Below are positions 1-10,789 of a stretch of DNA of 64,000 nucleotides, piece by piece (within the stretch, counting starts at the first letter, position 1; each line of letters opens with the position of its first letter). The notes under the pieces were generated by a model. That model was not told the DNA's origin and ran no database searches. It was given only the letters and a program-made list of their open reading frames with translations. Position numbers and translations under genes: made by a program. Origin of the DNA: Orobanche coerulescens (taxonomy: Eukaryota > Streptophyta > Magnoliopsida > Lamiales > Orobanchaceae); NCBI GenBank assembly GCA_033398695.1, contig CM065809.1:87649644-87713643 (forward strand), in the 5' to 3' direction.

Positions 1-341
1 TCGTTGTAACACCCCCAATCCGCTCAGGGATATTGCACGCCGTAGAACCTTTTCTCAAGGTTCTGCCAGGCTGGTAACAAAATCGAACAACTCAACAATG
101 CCTTTAAGGCTAAAATGACTCAGTAGACCGACTTGGTCTTTCAATAAATACATACAACTCAAACAGAATACATGCCCACGCAGGGGTCGAATACAACACA
201 CTCCTGTACAATGGGGAGAGAATAACGCAGCGGAAATAAAATACAACTAAACCAATACGACAATGTACGGGTCCTCATGTGATTAGTATCGATTATCTTT
301 CATCATCCTTCATGCCGACCCTTTGTTATGCTCCGCAAAAC

Positions 342-1602
342 CTAAATGCAAAGACAGACATCCACCCTCTGAAGACTCGGGGGTTAGCAAAATTCCACTA
401 TTTTGCTAGTGCAAGTACAAAGTGCAAATACGAGACATACAATTCAAGTTCCAAGGACAATAATAACCAGGAATCCTTAAAGATACAAATATAACGAAAC
501 AAATACTTCCCGAGGCAAGAGTTTGGTTAAAACATTTCGAAACGGAAGGATCACAATTCAAGAGAAACAATTTACAAAATGGTATAATAAGCCATCTAAG
601 TTTTAGTGGAAAACAATTTAGGATTAGTGGATCCTTCTCTTTTCAAATCAGCAGGGGGGTCATAGCCCAAAGGTTTTGTTTTCACAATTAAAACCAACAA
701 CAATTCACAAGGTTAAAACCCACGTCACGTCCTCGACGTACATAACATCAACACCAACTCGTGAAGTTTTTACTCGTGAATCTAGGCGAAACCATCGACT
801 CCTCCGTGGCCCCGCCGAACCCTCTCGAGGTGACCAAAATACATTCACCAAACATACACACCAACTCGTGAAGTTTTACTCGTGAATCCGTGGCGAAACC
901 ATCGACTCCCCGTGGCCCCGTTGAACCCTCCCGAGGTGAGCAAAATACATTCACCAAACATACACACCAACTCGTGAAGTTTTTACTCGTTAATCCAGTG
1001 GCAAAACCATCGACTCCTCCGTGGCCCCGTTGAACCCTCATGAGGTGAGCAAAATACATTCACCAAACACACACACCAACTCGTGAAGTTTTTACTCGTG
1101 AATGTGGTGAAACCATCGACTCCCTCCGTGGCCCCATCGAACCCCCGAGATGAACAAAATACATTCACAAAACATACACAACACTCGTGAATCTAGGGCG
1201 AAACCATCGATTCCCTCCGTGGCCCCGCCGAACCCTCTCGAGTGAGCGAAATACATTCACAAATCACACAATCAACATGTCACACCAAGGATATCCAAGC
1301 AATTCACCCAAAGGCGACAAACACAAAGCACGACACCATTGTCGAATCACAACGTACCGAAATAAGATAATATATGTATATATATTATCATAGCACAACA
1401 ACAACACCAAACATATTCATATGGTTCACTTACCCATTCACGAGACACGTCATTAGCAAAACACACGTATTTTGAAAGTGAGCCCTTAACGAGATCGAAC
1501 CGAATCTTTTGAAAATTCATTTCAAATAAACAAACAAACAAACAAAGACGATCACCAATCATCATATCCACGAAACAAGAAAAGTATGGACAAGGTACTT
1601 GC
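342..1602 (-). other. Candidate GC-AG leader intron with twin hairpins (solo LTR)
   Basis: On the minus strand a donor-like AG/GCAAGT sits at 1604-1597. An acceptor-like TTTAG/G sits at 344-341. Two hairpins lie just before the acceptor (363-415). The first has stem AGCAAAAT/ATTTTGCT around loop AGTGGA. The second (CCCCCGAG...) is weakened here. The same order of parts occurs in every related LTR in the window. Splicing is inferred only from these motifs. Confidence 0.35.
761..1240. repeat. Tandem repeat, about 107-bp period, inside the solo LTR
   Basis: Units starting at about 761, 868, 974 and 1083, plus a partial one near 1165, each hold GTGAAGTTTTACTCGTGAAT, an AAACCATCGACTCC block, CGTGGCCCCG and ATACATTCACCAAACATACA. 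Short deletions separate the copies. The array lies within the candidate leader intron. The related LARD LTRs carry the same block in two to three copies (about 20930-21210, 18950-19134 and 26349-26610). Confidence 0.85.
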
Positions 1603-2266
1603 CTCGAATAACCAAAACGCATAGAATCGGCCAAGTAGGTTGGCACGAATCGACTACGAACCTGCCGACTCCGCCGAACGCTAACCCGCGACAATAAACT
1701 ACGAACAACAATAACAACAATAAAAATGAATTCTATAGCACGACCTAAAGTCGTTGAATTGAGGGAACGAACGGCAAAAATTCAAGGGTTTCCCCCAAAA
1801 TGGCCAAGAACACAAAGATACGATTACAATGAGAATCAAGGTAAAAAACAACGGAAATCCCACCAAACTATCGAAGGGAAACTCATTGGGACATTAAATC
1901 GAACACTCAATGTTCGATAACTCCCAAGAATACTCGAATCACTAATCGAGTTGAACAAACTCGATATATGGATATGCAATCTATGAAACACGATTAATAA
2001 CATCATACTACACCAACCGATGTATCAAAATCGGACTAGAATTGAAATCAAGAACAAATTCCCCAAAAAGTCAACTTGAAGGAAAATCAAGAAATATACC
2101 TTAATTTGATGAAGAACACAGATTAGATGATGATATAATCAACAAGAATCTTCTAAAATGCCTTAGAAATGATTAGAACTGCCAAGAACTCGAGTTCCCG
2201 AAACCCCATCGCCACCGCCGCAAGAAATGAGAAAAAGTGAAAAAATGAGGTCTGGCCGAGTCCCTG

Positions 2267-2540
2267 GCCTATATATGCCGACAGTGGTTACGGCCAGAAT
2301 CGGCCAGGTGCCTTTGGGCCGTGAATCGCATTCGCTGTAATCCGCCTAACATCGCTGATCACTTACGGTCAGAATCGACATCCCCTTACGGCCGTAACTC
2401 GGCATCGTACGGCCGTAACCAAGACGCCGTATGGTCGAACCGCCTTCGCTGTGCCATGCTCGCGATCACTTACGGCCATAACCGCACCTTACGATCAGAA
2501 TCGCCAAAGCAAGATTTTCTCCAAAATGTGCGGCCGTGAC
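2267..2540 (-). promoter_or_regulatory. Decayed palindrome array and TATA-like box of the solo LTR
   Basis: CTTACGGCCGTAACTCGG near 2390 and TACGGCCGTAACC near 2407 are good matches to TTACGGCCGTAA. Several neighbours (TTACGGTCAGAAT, TTACGGCCATAAC) are mutated. On the minus strand the array lies just upstream of a CATATATAG box at 2267-2277, the position expected for an LTR promoter. Confidence 0.5.
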
Positions 2541-3089
2541 TCGGCCGTGGCTACTTCCGACGACCCGAACGACCCCGCAACCCAAACCTGGATATGAAGC
2601 GAAGATACGGTTACAAAGTACTCGCAAAGACGAATCCAAGCGCTAAGAGAACACATGATTCCGACCACCCGAAGGCTCGAAATTCGACAACGGAAAGTAA
2701 TTACCCCAAACTTTAGAAAATTACGGAAACGGCCCAAAACGTCTGAAATACACGATAAACGATCGAAACACCAAGCCAAAGCTCGCAACAAGAATAACAA
2801 CATTAAATGAACTAACGATAAACTCGAAACAACAGTTTCGGACGAGATTCGCAAGAATCAAACTCAAGTGCGGAAAAGCCACTTATGAACACGGAACTCA
2901 ACAAAACGATACCGAAATGAACTTGGATGACAAAAAGTGCAAAATTAATCATTCTCGGAATGACAATATGGTCATGAGTGAGTCGTCAAAATGGACTTCC
3001 GCTGAGAAAAAAAGAAATTACTGGAAATCGAAATTGCGGGTATTACACTCGTAAGGTTGTAAATGACTGTCAGGTAATCTTTCGTAAAC

Positions 3090-3640
3090 TTAAACTTCGC
3101 TGGTGATGATGGAGAGATTAAATTGCACTGGAATTTTTGACATAGGCTCGGGTGTGGGATCCACCGCGCCTAAATAGAACTTGATATATGTTACACACTC
3201 CCATGCAAGATATGCTTTGGCTATACATCCTTCTGGTGCAGACTTATTAGTCACAGAGTCCTTGTACTCACTAAGTTGGCTTTCTATTGGAAACATCCAC
3301 GTGTAGTGGACCGGTCCTATTAGTAAAAGTTGGCGAGAGAGATGGATCATGAGGTGAGGAATGAGATCAAAAAAATGCAGTGGGAATATCCTCTCAAATT
3401 TGCATAAGATATAAATGATCTCCTTTTGCATGAGACGGAGATCTGACTTCCTTACTTCCCTGGTGCATAACTTTTGAAAGAACCTGGATAACGATACACA
3501 AGGCTCGACCACCTATTTGGACAAGTATGGTCAAATAAATACAGGAAACAAACGTTGTAAGATGGTATGACAATCATGGCTCTTCAGTCCAGTTAACTTG
3601 TTATCCTTGAAGTTAACACACCTCCCTATATTTCCAGCAT
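3090..3640 (-). pseudogene. CACTA TnpD fragment (DUF4218), copy A
   Basis: TnpD is the catalytic transposase of plant CACTA elements. The open stretch from 3512 to 3090 encodes about 140 residues with the DUF4218 pattern: LSRFFQKLCTREV, then KEIIYILCKFERIFPLHFFD, the HLMIHLSRQ block, GPVHYTWMFPIES, and the PEGCIAKAYLAWECVTY block. In the same sense further upstream (3525-3620) a frame reads LTGLKSHDCHTILQRLFP, the usual lead-in to DUF4218. Upstream of that the coding sequence stops at terminal repeats, so the N-terminal DDE part (Transposase_21) has been lost by an internal deletion. Downstream the gene is broken by the solo LTR. Copy A keeps the Trp codon in HYTWMF that is a stop codon in copy B. 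Confidence 0.85.
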
Positions 3641-3644
3641 ATCA

Positions 3645-3893
3645 TGTGGGATACCTTGCAGCCTTTACTATTGGTCGTCGGCTAAAGTATACTAGTTGTT
3701 GGCTAAACTACATAACTTTAGCCGACGACTAACTTGACTTTAGCCGACGACCAATAGTAAAGTCATCGGCTAAACTACTTTAGTCGACAACAAGTTATCC
3801 GTTGGCCAAACTTGCTGACTTTAGCCGACGACGTCGGCTGGCCGTCGGTCGGTCTCCGGCTAGTCGTCGGCTAAAATGTTATTTTTGGTAGTG
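3645..3893 (-). mobile_element. CACTA terminus and subterminal repeats, copy A
   Basis: The right edge, read inward on the minus strand, is CACTACCAAAAATAACA, a CACTA-type terminal inverted repeat. It is followed by about eight direct and inverted copies of TTTAGCCGACGA within 240 bp. Such subterminal arrays bind the TnpA regulator in En/Spm. A 3-bp target duplication of CTA is possible on the right, but its partner end is outside the window. Confidence 0.88.
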
Positions 3894-4067
3894 CTAACTG
3901 GATATTTGTATGAACTTTCTAGAGTCGAACATCCTTGTTCTCAACATGATTCCTACTAAAGTGATGCTTCATATGCATATGCTTAGTACGCGAGTGCAAC
4001 ACAGGATTGTGCGTTATTGTAATTGCACTCATGCTATCGCAGATGATCGGTGTTTCCTTGACAGTGA
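3894..4067 (-). pseudogene. Ty1/copia RNase H fragment, target sequence of CACTA copy A
   Basis: The minus strand reads VKETPIICDSMSAITITHNP followed by LHSRTKHMHMKHHF and an HVENKDVRL end, typical of the copia RNase H C-terminus (the SMSAI..A.NPV.H.RTKHI block). It matches 29256-29429 almost base for base, then stops matching abruptly at 4067/29429. It is the copia sequence into which the CACTA originally inserted, duplicated together with the CACTA. Confidence 0.85.
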
Positions 4068-4113
4068 AGACTGATAGCAGTATTAAAATGGTTATGATAC
4101 ATTTACAACTTAC

Positions 4114-4545
4114 AAGTATATCCGGATAGTTAGGATATACCTTATGAGTCACGTAGACAAAGGCATTCACCACATTTTCATCAGAAGTGGCCTCGTGCGA
4201 AACTCTCGCTAACGACCGCGAACCTAAGCTGTAGTGCTCCGTCAAACCCTTACGGTTAATAGTGTTGGTTGAATTGCTCGCCTACATATAGAAACATGTA
4301 ATTTTCATTTAAGAAAGAGCAAAATTACCACAAGTAAGTTTCATATATGTTATATATCTTTAAACAACAATAGCATTACGATAATATTTAGAGCTCGATT
4401 ACATACAATATAGTTCGGGTCACTAAAATGTGCGCATAGCCACCTCCACTCGTACTCCCGATACTTGAACTCCTCGGGAGTAGCCTCGCGGGAATTACCC
4501 CAAACTGACCAAAATATGTGTAGCTCGTTTTTCCAAGATTTGTAC
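4114..4545 (-). pseudogene. CACTA TnpA (Transposase_24) exons 3' of the Tekay insertion
   Basis: Two exons with well-formed splice sites. Exon 4545-4407 follows a TTACAG acceptor, encodes KSWKNELHIFWSVWGNSREA then TPEEFKYREYEWRWLCAHF and ends at a GTATGT donor. Exon 4281-4114 follows ATGTAG, encodes NRKGLTEHYSLGSRSLARVS and HEATSDENVVNAF, and ends at GTAAGT. The wording matches the TnpA/Transposase_24 family (LTEHHSLGSRS.ARVSHE). TnpA is the DNA-binding protein that recognises subterminal repeats. The following intron runs into the duplication junction at 4067/4068, so all downstream exons are lost. Confidence 0.82.
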
Positions 4546-4822
4546 CTGTAACAAATATTTATAAATTATAATCAAACATTAGTAAAATATACATGTAAAG
4601 TATTTTGTAAATTTTATGTATTTATTTACTGTGATTTTATGTTATTGTTTTATTCTTATTTATAATGTTATTTGTTTAATGTTATTCATAAATAATCTGT
4701 TGTGTGTATACAGTTGAATGTTAAGATTTAAGTTTTGTGATTATGTTATTCATATACAATGTTAATGTGTTGGTTTTATTATTTTTATGTATAATTAATA
4801 TTATAATGTTTTATGTAATTCT

Positions 4823-7191
4823 TGTAACACCCCGAGATATTCGGAGTAATTACAGCGCCGTAAACCCTTTAAGTAAGGATTTACAAGCCTAATTTAAAAG
4901 AAATGTAAATATAAGACATCAATATTGAGGAAATTCCAGTTTACAAAACCATTCAACTGGTTTAACGAGTAATTAATACAACCATATCAAAATGATATCA
5001 TAAGACACGCGTACTCGAGTACTGAAATCAAAACAAGAAAACAAATCACCAACAACAACAAACATCACTGAACCCTTCGTCGTCACGCCGATCGCGGGTC
5101 GCTTTCCCTGCTCCTCGGCTACCTGAACATCAAAACAAATGTCCACCCCCGAAGGGGTTAGCAAAACGATGCTAGTACAAGTATCATTTAAACGAATCAA
5201 ATATGCATCAACAATACATAACAAGATACACCACACGGACTTCCGCTACCGGAATCCGATAATGCGAATCCACAAGATTCCATTAACACAAAGAAGGGTA
5301 TTCCAATGATCCAGCGCCTCAAAGATAGATCCCAAGATGATCCCGTCGGACCAACACGAGGTGGAAATAACCCGTCCCAATGATCCAAGGCCTCACCTAG
5401 ATCCCAAGATGATCTCGTCGGACCAACACGAGGTGGACATCCGATCCAGCCGCCTCAAGATAGATCGTACAACGTACACAAACACAACTCATGCATACAC
5501 ATATGCCAAATCATTATGTTCATCAACATGAACATACAAACACTAGATAACGAATATCATGACAATTCAACACAAATAATTTCCATGTTCAACAACATGA
5601 ATAAAAAACAAACATGCTCAAAATACCAATTTTAACACATTACGATACTTGCCTCGAAGATGGCAAGAACGAAATACTTCAATGATCTCAACACACTCAA
5701 GGCCGCCTCCTTCGATCAACGTAGCAAGCTCGAACTTTAACAAAATAAATGATATATAAATCATCTCAAGTCGAACGATTGCCTAACAATTCGATCTACG
5801 GCCCAAAAGCTCAAAATATGCACTGCTCGAACCACTTAGCGACGCTACGTACTCTATGTAGCGTGCGCTAAGCTCGCCTGTTAGCGACGCTATCGCCTAA
5901 TCCTAGCGACGCTAGCCACGGATCGACAGCTTTCTCGGATCAGCCAACCGACTCGGCCGATATCATAACGCACGTTACGTACCAAACGAGCGGGCGTTAA
6001 CTTATCCTCGATAGCGCACGTTAACTTACGTATGTTAGCGTGCGCTAACCGTGCATGGCGACACACCGGTAGAAAATCGATCTAATGGTGATGAACTCAT
6101 AAATTCTATGGTGATAATACAAGTCATCCCCGAGCATATCATGCTAATAAGGTTTGTGAAAGTTCTATACGTACTAAATGACTATGAGATACAAAGATAC
6201 GTATAATCATCTCAACACCATAATTCATCTTAGATCTTCAAGGGATATCCTGAGTTCAATCCGTTATATGACCCAAAACGTATGATTCCTTTATATAAAC
6301 GCATAAGAACTTGAAAATCTCCATATACTGATCACAAATCGGTCTGAAAATGCTTAGGAGTCCATATACTAAAACGGTTCAAAGGTTCATACGATGAATA
6401 AGTGCCGAAATGTCGAAATATCCTTTTAACACATGATGTTCGACTATTAACGAACCTAACTGACTAGATAAACATGATTAAACGTCCTTTAGAACACTAC
6501 TAGTATTGGTGAAGAATCACCTACCTCAAAGTAGTGAAGAACAAGGAGGAAATCGAAACAAATCCAACGTCGAAGGCTTGAACACCAATCCTCAATGATC
6601 TATAATCTTCAACACGAGGTAAGATGCTGATATGAAGTGTTTAGGATGTTGAGAGTAATACTCTAAGTATAAGAGTTCGGATGTGGGAAAAGAAAGGATT
6701 GAAAACACGAAAAGGATGCTGTCTTATTTATAGGAAATGGTTATTAGCGCGCACTAGTCCATGCTCGTAGCGTGCGCTAACGGCTTACTGACTTCACTGT
6801 ACTCGGCACTTAGCGTGCGCTATTCTCATGTCAGTAGCGTGCGCTAAGGCGTTGACTTGGCTTTTCCCAAAAGCCGTCCAGGTTCATCCCGACACAATCC
6901 GACCAAGATCCCCGGCCTGATCTCACCTACCACACGTCTCAATCATATTGACCACGCATAGCGTGCGCTAATGCTCCTTTGTAGCGTGCGCTAAGGATTC
7001 ATGTTAGCATACGCTACACGTAGCCGATAGCGTGTGCTACATGCGCAGAATTACAATTTTTAAATCACATGCATGAAATCATACGCTCAACAACATCGGA
7101 TAATGAAATACGGAGAATAATACTCAGATCAAAGTACAACAATTACAATATGACAAGTTCCAAATACATATCAGAAATCTCGGGTATTACA
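4823..7191 (-). repeat. Tekay LTR, left copy
   Basis: On the minus strand it begins TGTAATACCCGAGATTTCTG and ends CTCGGGGTGTTACA, 2369 bp. It has a TATA-like box on the minus strand near 6725-6733 and palindrome clusters at about 6740-7045 (upstream of TATA) and 5835-6055 (downstream). It is flanked on both sides by ATTCT, as a solo LTR would be. It differs from the right copy by many substitutions and a duplicated block near 5290-5430. Confidence 0.9.
5123..5652 (-). other. Candidate GC-AG leader intron with twin hairpins (Tekay left LTR)
   Basis: On the minus strand the donor-like AG/GCAAGTAT is at 5654-5647 and the acceptor-like TGTTCAG/G at 5129-5122. The hairpins at 5142-5180 are TAGCA-(6)-TGCTA followed by CCCC-TTCG-GGGG, the second being a UUCG tetraloop hairpin. 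The same arrangement is in the right LTR at 12401-12857. Confidence 0.35.
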
Positions 7192-7274
7192 ATTCTAAAG
7201 TGTATGTTATAATAGTCATAGTTACAAGTAAATTAGAATGTTTACCATGTTTAAATTTATCAATCAAATTATCT
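7192..7274. repeat. Misplaced 83-bp copy of the element's right genomic flank
   Basis: ATTCTAAAGTGTATG... through ...CAAATTATCT repeats 14409-14491 with one or two differences. 14409-14491 is CACTA intron DNA beginning with the target duplication, so its presence between the left LTR and the 3' end of pol shows a rearranged locus. The break on the pol side is immediately after the chromodomain residues EDNMKAR. Confidence 0.85.
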
Positions 7275-8289
7275 AGCCTTCATATTGTCCTCCGTTTCCC
7301 AAGTGGCCTCTTCGACTCCGTGTCGTGACCATTGTACTTTATCCAAGTGTATTGGTTTATTCCTCAATTGTTTGATCCGACTCTCAAGTATCTTGATTGG
7401 TCTCTCTTCGAAGGTGCCATCATTAGCTATCTCGATCTCATCGAAATCAATGACGGATCGGGTCCGGTACATACTTCCGCAATTGGGATACGTGAAACAC
7501 ATTGTGAACGTGACTCAGCAATGGCGGTAAGGCCAACCTGTATGCTAAATCTCCAACCCTCTCGAGGATCTCGAATGGTCCGATATATCTAGGACTAAGC
7601 TTGCCTCTCCTCCCAAAACGGAAAATCCCTCGTGTAGGAGACACCTTCAATAGTACATGGTCCCCAGCATCGAACTCTAGAGGGCGACGACGTACGTCTG
7701 CATAAGACTTCTGTCGACTCTGGGCAGTCAACAGTCTTTCTCGAATCAAAGCTATCTTCTCTTGAGTATGAATTATCAATTCCGGTTCCGTCCCGATCAA
7801 ATCCGAAAAATCATCCCAACACAGGGGTGATCGGCATCTTCTCCCGTACAAAGATTCAAATGGTGCCATCTTAATAGAAGCATGCCAACTATTATTGTAA
7901 GTGAATTCAATCAATGGCAAATGAACTTCCCAATCAGTTGACCAATCAAAAGCACAGGCTCTAAGCATGTCCTCTACTGTTTGTATAGTCCTTTCGGACT
8001 GACCGTCCGTTTGGGGATGATAAGCCGTGCTAAAGTTGAGCTCAGTCCCCAGAGCCCTGTGAACTGCTTTCCAGAAGCGCGACACGAAACGACCATCTCA
8101 ATCCGAAATAATGGTCTTCGGCGTCCCATGCAATCTGACTATCTTTGCAATAAATACTCGCGCCAATCTCTTGGGTCCCCATATATCTTTAATCCCTAGG
8201 AAATGAGCCGACTTGGTTAGTCGATCAACTACAACCCAAATCACGTTCATTCCCGGTCTAGTCCTTGGCATAATGGTGATGAAATCCAT
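7275..8289 (-). pseudogene. Tekay integrase core, C-terminal domain and chromodomain
   Basis: On the minus strand 8289-8098 encodes MDFITIMPRTRPGMNVIWVV followed by VDRLTKSAHF, with the first catalytic Asp in MDFI. The next Asp is in IISD at 8098, followed by a TGA where the family has Arg (SDRD; CGA to TGA). 8085-7447 encodes the rest: YHPQTDGQSERTIQ with the catalytic Glu, KSYADVRRRPLEF, the GPFEILERVG block and HNVFHVSQLRKYVPDP. 7502-7275 holds the chromodomain (IKQLRNKPIHLDKVQWSRHG and EEATWETEDNMKAR), which in this clade reads histone marks to direct integration. The 3' end of the reading frame is cut at 7274. Overlapping frames near 7447-7502 show a frameshift between integrase and chromodomain. 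Confidence 0.88.
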
Positions 8290-9354
8290 CGAGATGTCCT
8301 CCCACTTCCATTCAGGGATCTAAGCGGCTTTAACATTCCGGCAGGTCTCAGATGTTCAATCTTAACTAGCTGAAAAGTAAAGCACCTCTAAACGTACTCT
8401 GCTACATCCTTCTTCATATTACACCACCAGAAGTTATGTTTTAAATCCTTATACATCTTATCACGCCTGGTGAATGGAATAGGGCGCGTTGTGAGCTTCC
8501 TTGAGAATAGTCCGTCTCAAATCATCATCATCGGGAACGCAAAGTCGACTCAAATCTCGTAACTCCATCGTCTTGTATCACGAATCCTGGGGCTTTTCCT
8601 TTCTTTACTTCATCACATAACCGAATGATCAGAGAATCGTTCAACTGCTTAGATTTGATTTCCTCGACTAGTGACGAAGTTAGTTCCATCACATATAGTT
8701 GCCCTTGAATTCCTGGTGCCCATACTTCAATCCCTTCGCGGATCGGGCCTCGTGAATCCGGTTTGGGACGTAAGTGCTTCCAACACTCAAGAGAAACAGT
8801 TTATAACTCAATGCATCACTACAACGTTTGCTTTCCTTGATGATAGAGAATCTCTAAGTCGTAATCCTTGATCAATTCCACCTTCTCTGCCTCATGTTTA
8901 AATATTTCGATCAAAATGTACTTGAGGCTTTTATGATCTGTAAAGATCCGACAATGAGTGCCGCATAAATAATGTCTCCAAATTTTCAAGGCAAAGACTA
9001 CATTGCTAACTCCGGATCATGAGTCGGGTAATTTACTTCAGACGGTTTCAACCGCCAAGAAGCATAGGCAATTACCTTATCCTTTTGCATCAACACACAT
9101 CCTGCACTCGATTTGAAGCGTCAGTAAACCATGAATCCATCGGGCCCATCCGCAATGCTAAAATAGGTGCTGTCGTCAGTCTCTTCTTAAGTTCATCAAA
9201 ACCACTGGCATTTCTCATCCCACTTAAACTTTTGAGTTTTCTGTAACAGCTGAGTGAACGGACGAGAGATCTTGGAAAATCCCTCTACAAAGCGGCGATA
9301 ATATCCAGCAAGTCCTAGGAAACTCCGGACTTCTTTCACATTATTAGGAGCTTC
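8290..9354 (-). pseudogene. Tekay RNase H and integrase N-terminus, decayed
   Basis: No frame stays open for more than a few dozen codons. Short recognisable pieces on the minus strand are [20 protein letters not shown] just after RT (about 9347-9290) and KRLTTAPIL (about 9180). Further downstream the usual RNase H and HHCC zinc finger are too eroded to trace. The DNA lies where these domains belong, so it was part of the same polyprotein. Confidence 0.6.
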
Positions 9355-10220
9355 TCATTCCAAGATTACTTCGACTTTCTTTGGGTCCACCTGAACTCCG
9401 TCAGCTGATATCACATGCCCAAGGAAAATTACTTCCCTAAGCCAGAACTCACAATTTGAAAGCTTTGCATACAGTTGTTCCTTCCTCAAGGTGCTCAAAA
9501 CCACACGTAAATGTTCGGCATGCTCCTCTGCGTCTCTCGAGTATATCAAGATGTCATCAATGAAGACGACCACAAATTTATCCAAGTATTCCAAGAATAC
9601 CCGATTCATCAATTGCATGAATACCGCAGGAGCATTGGTAAGTCCAAACGGCATCACTACGATTTCATAATGCCTGCATCGACTCAAAGCGCATTTCGTA
9701 TATCCGATTCCTTAATCCTCAACTGATGGTATCCTGATCGCAAGTCAATCTTCGAGAATACCCTTGCCCCTTGCAGTTGATCAAACAAGTCGTCGATCCG
9801 AGGTATAGGATACTTATTCTTGATCGTCATCTTATTGAGCTCCCTGTAATCAATACACAGTCGGAGGGATCCGTCTTTCTTCCGGACAAAGAGAACGGGC
9901 GCTCCCCACGGAGAAACGCTAGGTTGAATATAGCCCTTCTGTAACAATTCCTCTAGTTGCTTCTTGAGTTCATACATCTCGGTTGGCGCCATGCGGTATG
10001 GTGCTCTGGAAATAGGAGCTGCTCCAGGCTCTAATTCGATAGTGACTTCCACTTCTCTCTGCGGAGGTAACCCAGGTAGTTCGTCAGGAAATACATCTGA
10101 GAACTCATTCACAACTGAAATAGACGAGAGCTCTACTCCTTCCTCTTTCCTCATGGCATAACACCAAAGTCCATGACATCCTTGCTTCAGTAATTTCACG
10201 GCTTTCATTGCTTTTATCAA
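9355..10220 (-). pseudogene. Tekay reverse transcriptase
   Basis: On the minus strand 10220-9684 encodes the RT entry: [20 protein letters not shown], then [39 protein letters not shown] and [20 protein letters not shown]. It ends at a stop at 9684. In a shifted frame 9687-9355 continues [20 protein letters not shown] and [15 protein letters not shown], so the catalytic FIDD motif is intact. The two halves are split by a one-base frameshift near 9690, in the region that normally reads KTAFRTRYGHYEF. Confidence 0.92.
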
Positions 10221-10425
10221 TTTTCCCGAGCTTCCCGGTCTCCACCCTCGAAATAAGTGTTCAGATCCGTCATCAGCAATGATAGAAATGACTCTCTCTC
10301 GGTAATTCAGAATAGCTCCATAACGGTTGAATCAATCGTCTCCGAGAATTAAATCGTCACCGTAGATGTCAACTACAATAAGATTCGATGGCCAATCTCT
10401 CCCTCCTATAGATACCGGAAAATCT

Positions 10426-10713
10426 CTAGCCTCTAGGGTTCCCACAATTCTCTCCACTCGGCAAACCCACAACATATGGTTCACAATCAAATAAGCACGA
10501 GATTTTTAAACGATTTACACAGTTCAATGATACAAAAGAATGTGTAGCTCCGGAATCGAATAAAACACTAACTGGTTGCAAAAGGATCTGAATCGCACTC
10601 GATGCAACAAAGAAGTGTTCGATCGCCGATTTCCACATCTCGTACAAAGCGCGAGGAACGGACTCAAAGATCGGATGTCTCTCTCTTCCCAACATTCTGC
10701 TGCTGAAATCCAC
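10426..10713 (-). pseudogene. Tekay aspartic protease
   Basis: This minus-strand frame carries VLFDSGATHSFVS, the retropepsin active site (D-S/T-G) in its Ty3/gypsy form. It matures the gag-pol polyprotein. It lies between the zinc knuckles and RT, as expected. A separate short frame upstream of RT (about 10425-10230) carries VDIYGDDLILG-like residues and GRDWPSNLIV, the usual tail of this domain, with a stop in place of the residue after GDD. Confidence 0.85.
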
Positions 10714-10789
10714 TCTATTGTGTCTGGTTCACACTTATCTCCTTCGGAACTGGCGCTGGAGTGCGAGTACCAAAAGATCTAGTAGCAAC

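Larger units (their letters stand above)
5..3047 (-). mobile_element. Solo LTR of a LARD/Tekay-type gypsy element in CACTA copy A
   Basis: On the minus strand this begins TGTAATACCCGCAATTTCG and ends GGGGGTGTTACA, a complete TG...CA LTR of about 3.0 kb with no internal domain beside it. The right flank is CTCGT (3048-3052). The left flank shows TCGT (1-4), with the first base outside the window, so a 5-bp target duplication is nearly certain. The LTR holds, in element order, decayed TTACGGCCGTAA palindromes, a TATA-like box (about 2267-2277), a donor-like AG/GCAAGT, a 107-bp tandem repeat, twin hairpins and the 3' end. It lies inside the TnpD (DUF4218/DUF4216) gene of a CACTA transposon. The same LTR sits at the same CTCGT site in copy B (18197-28409). 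No coding capacity was seen. Confidence 0.9.

Noticed and set aside
748..1168. Short repetitive frames with GPRGVDGF or HEGSTGPR units
   Set aside because: They translate the 107-bp tandem repeat of the LTR in non-coding context and occur on both strands.
761..1240. A CRISPR-like array
   Set aside because: The 107-bp units are tandem with no unique spacers, the genome is a plant, and the block is part of an LTR.
4245..4822. A separate gene for the frame at 4245-3919
   Set aside because: The frame runs from a TnpA exon through its intron and the duplication junction into copia RNase H. It is a chance fusion of three pieces.
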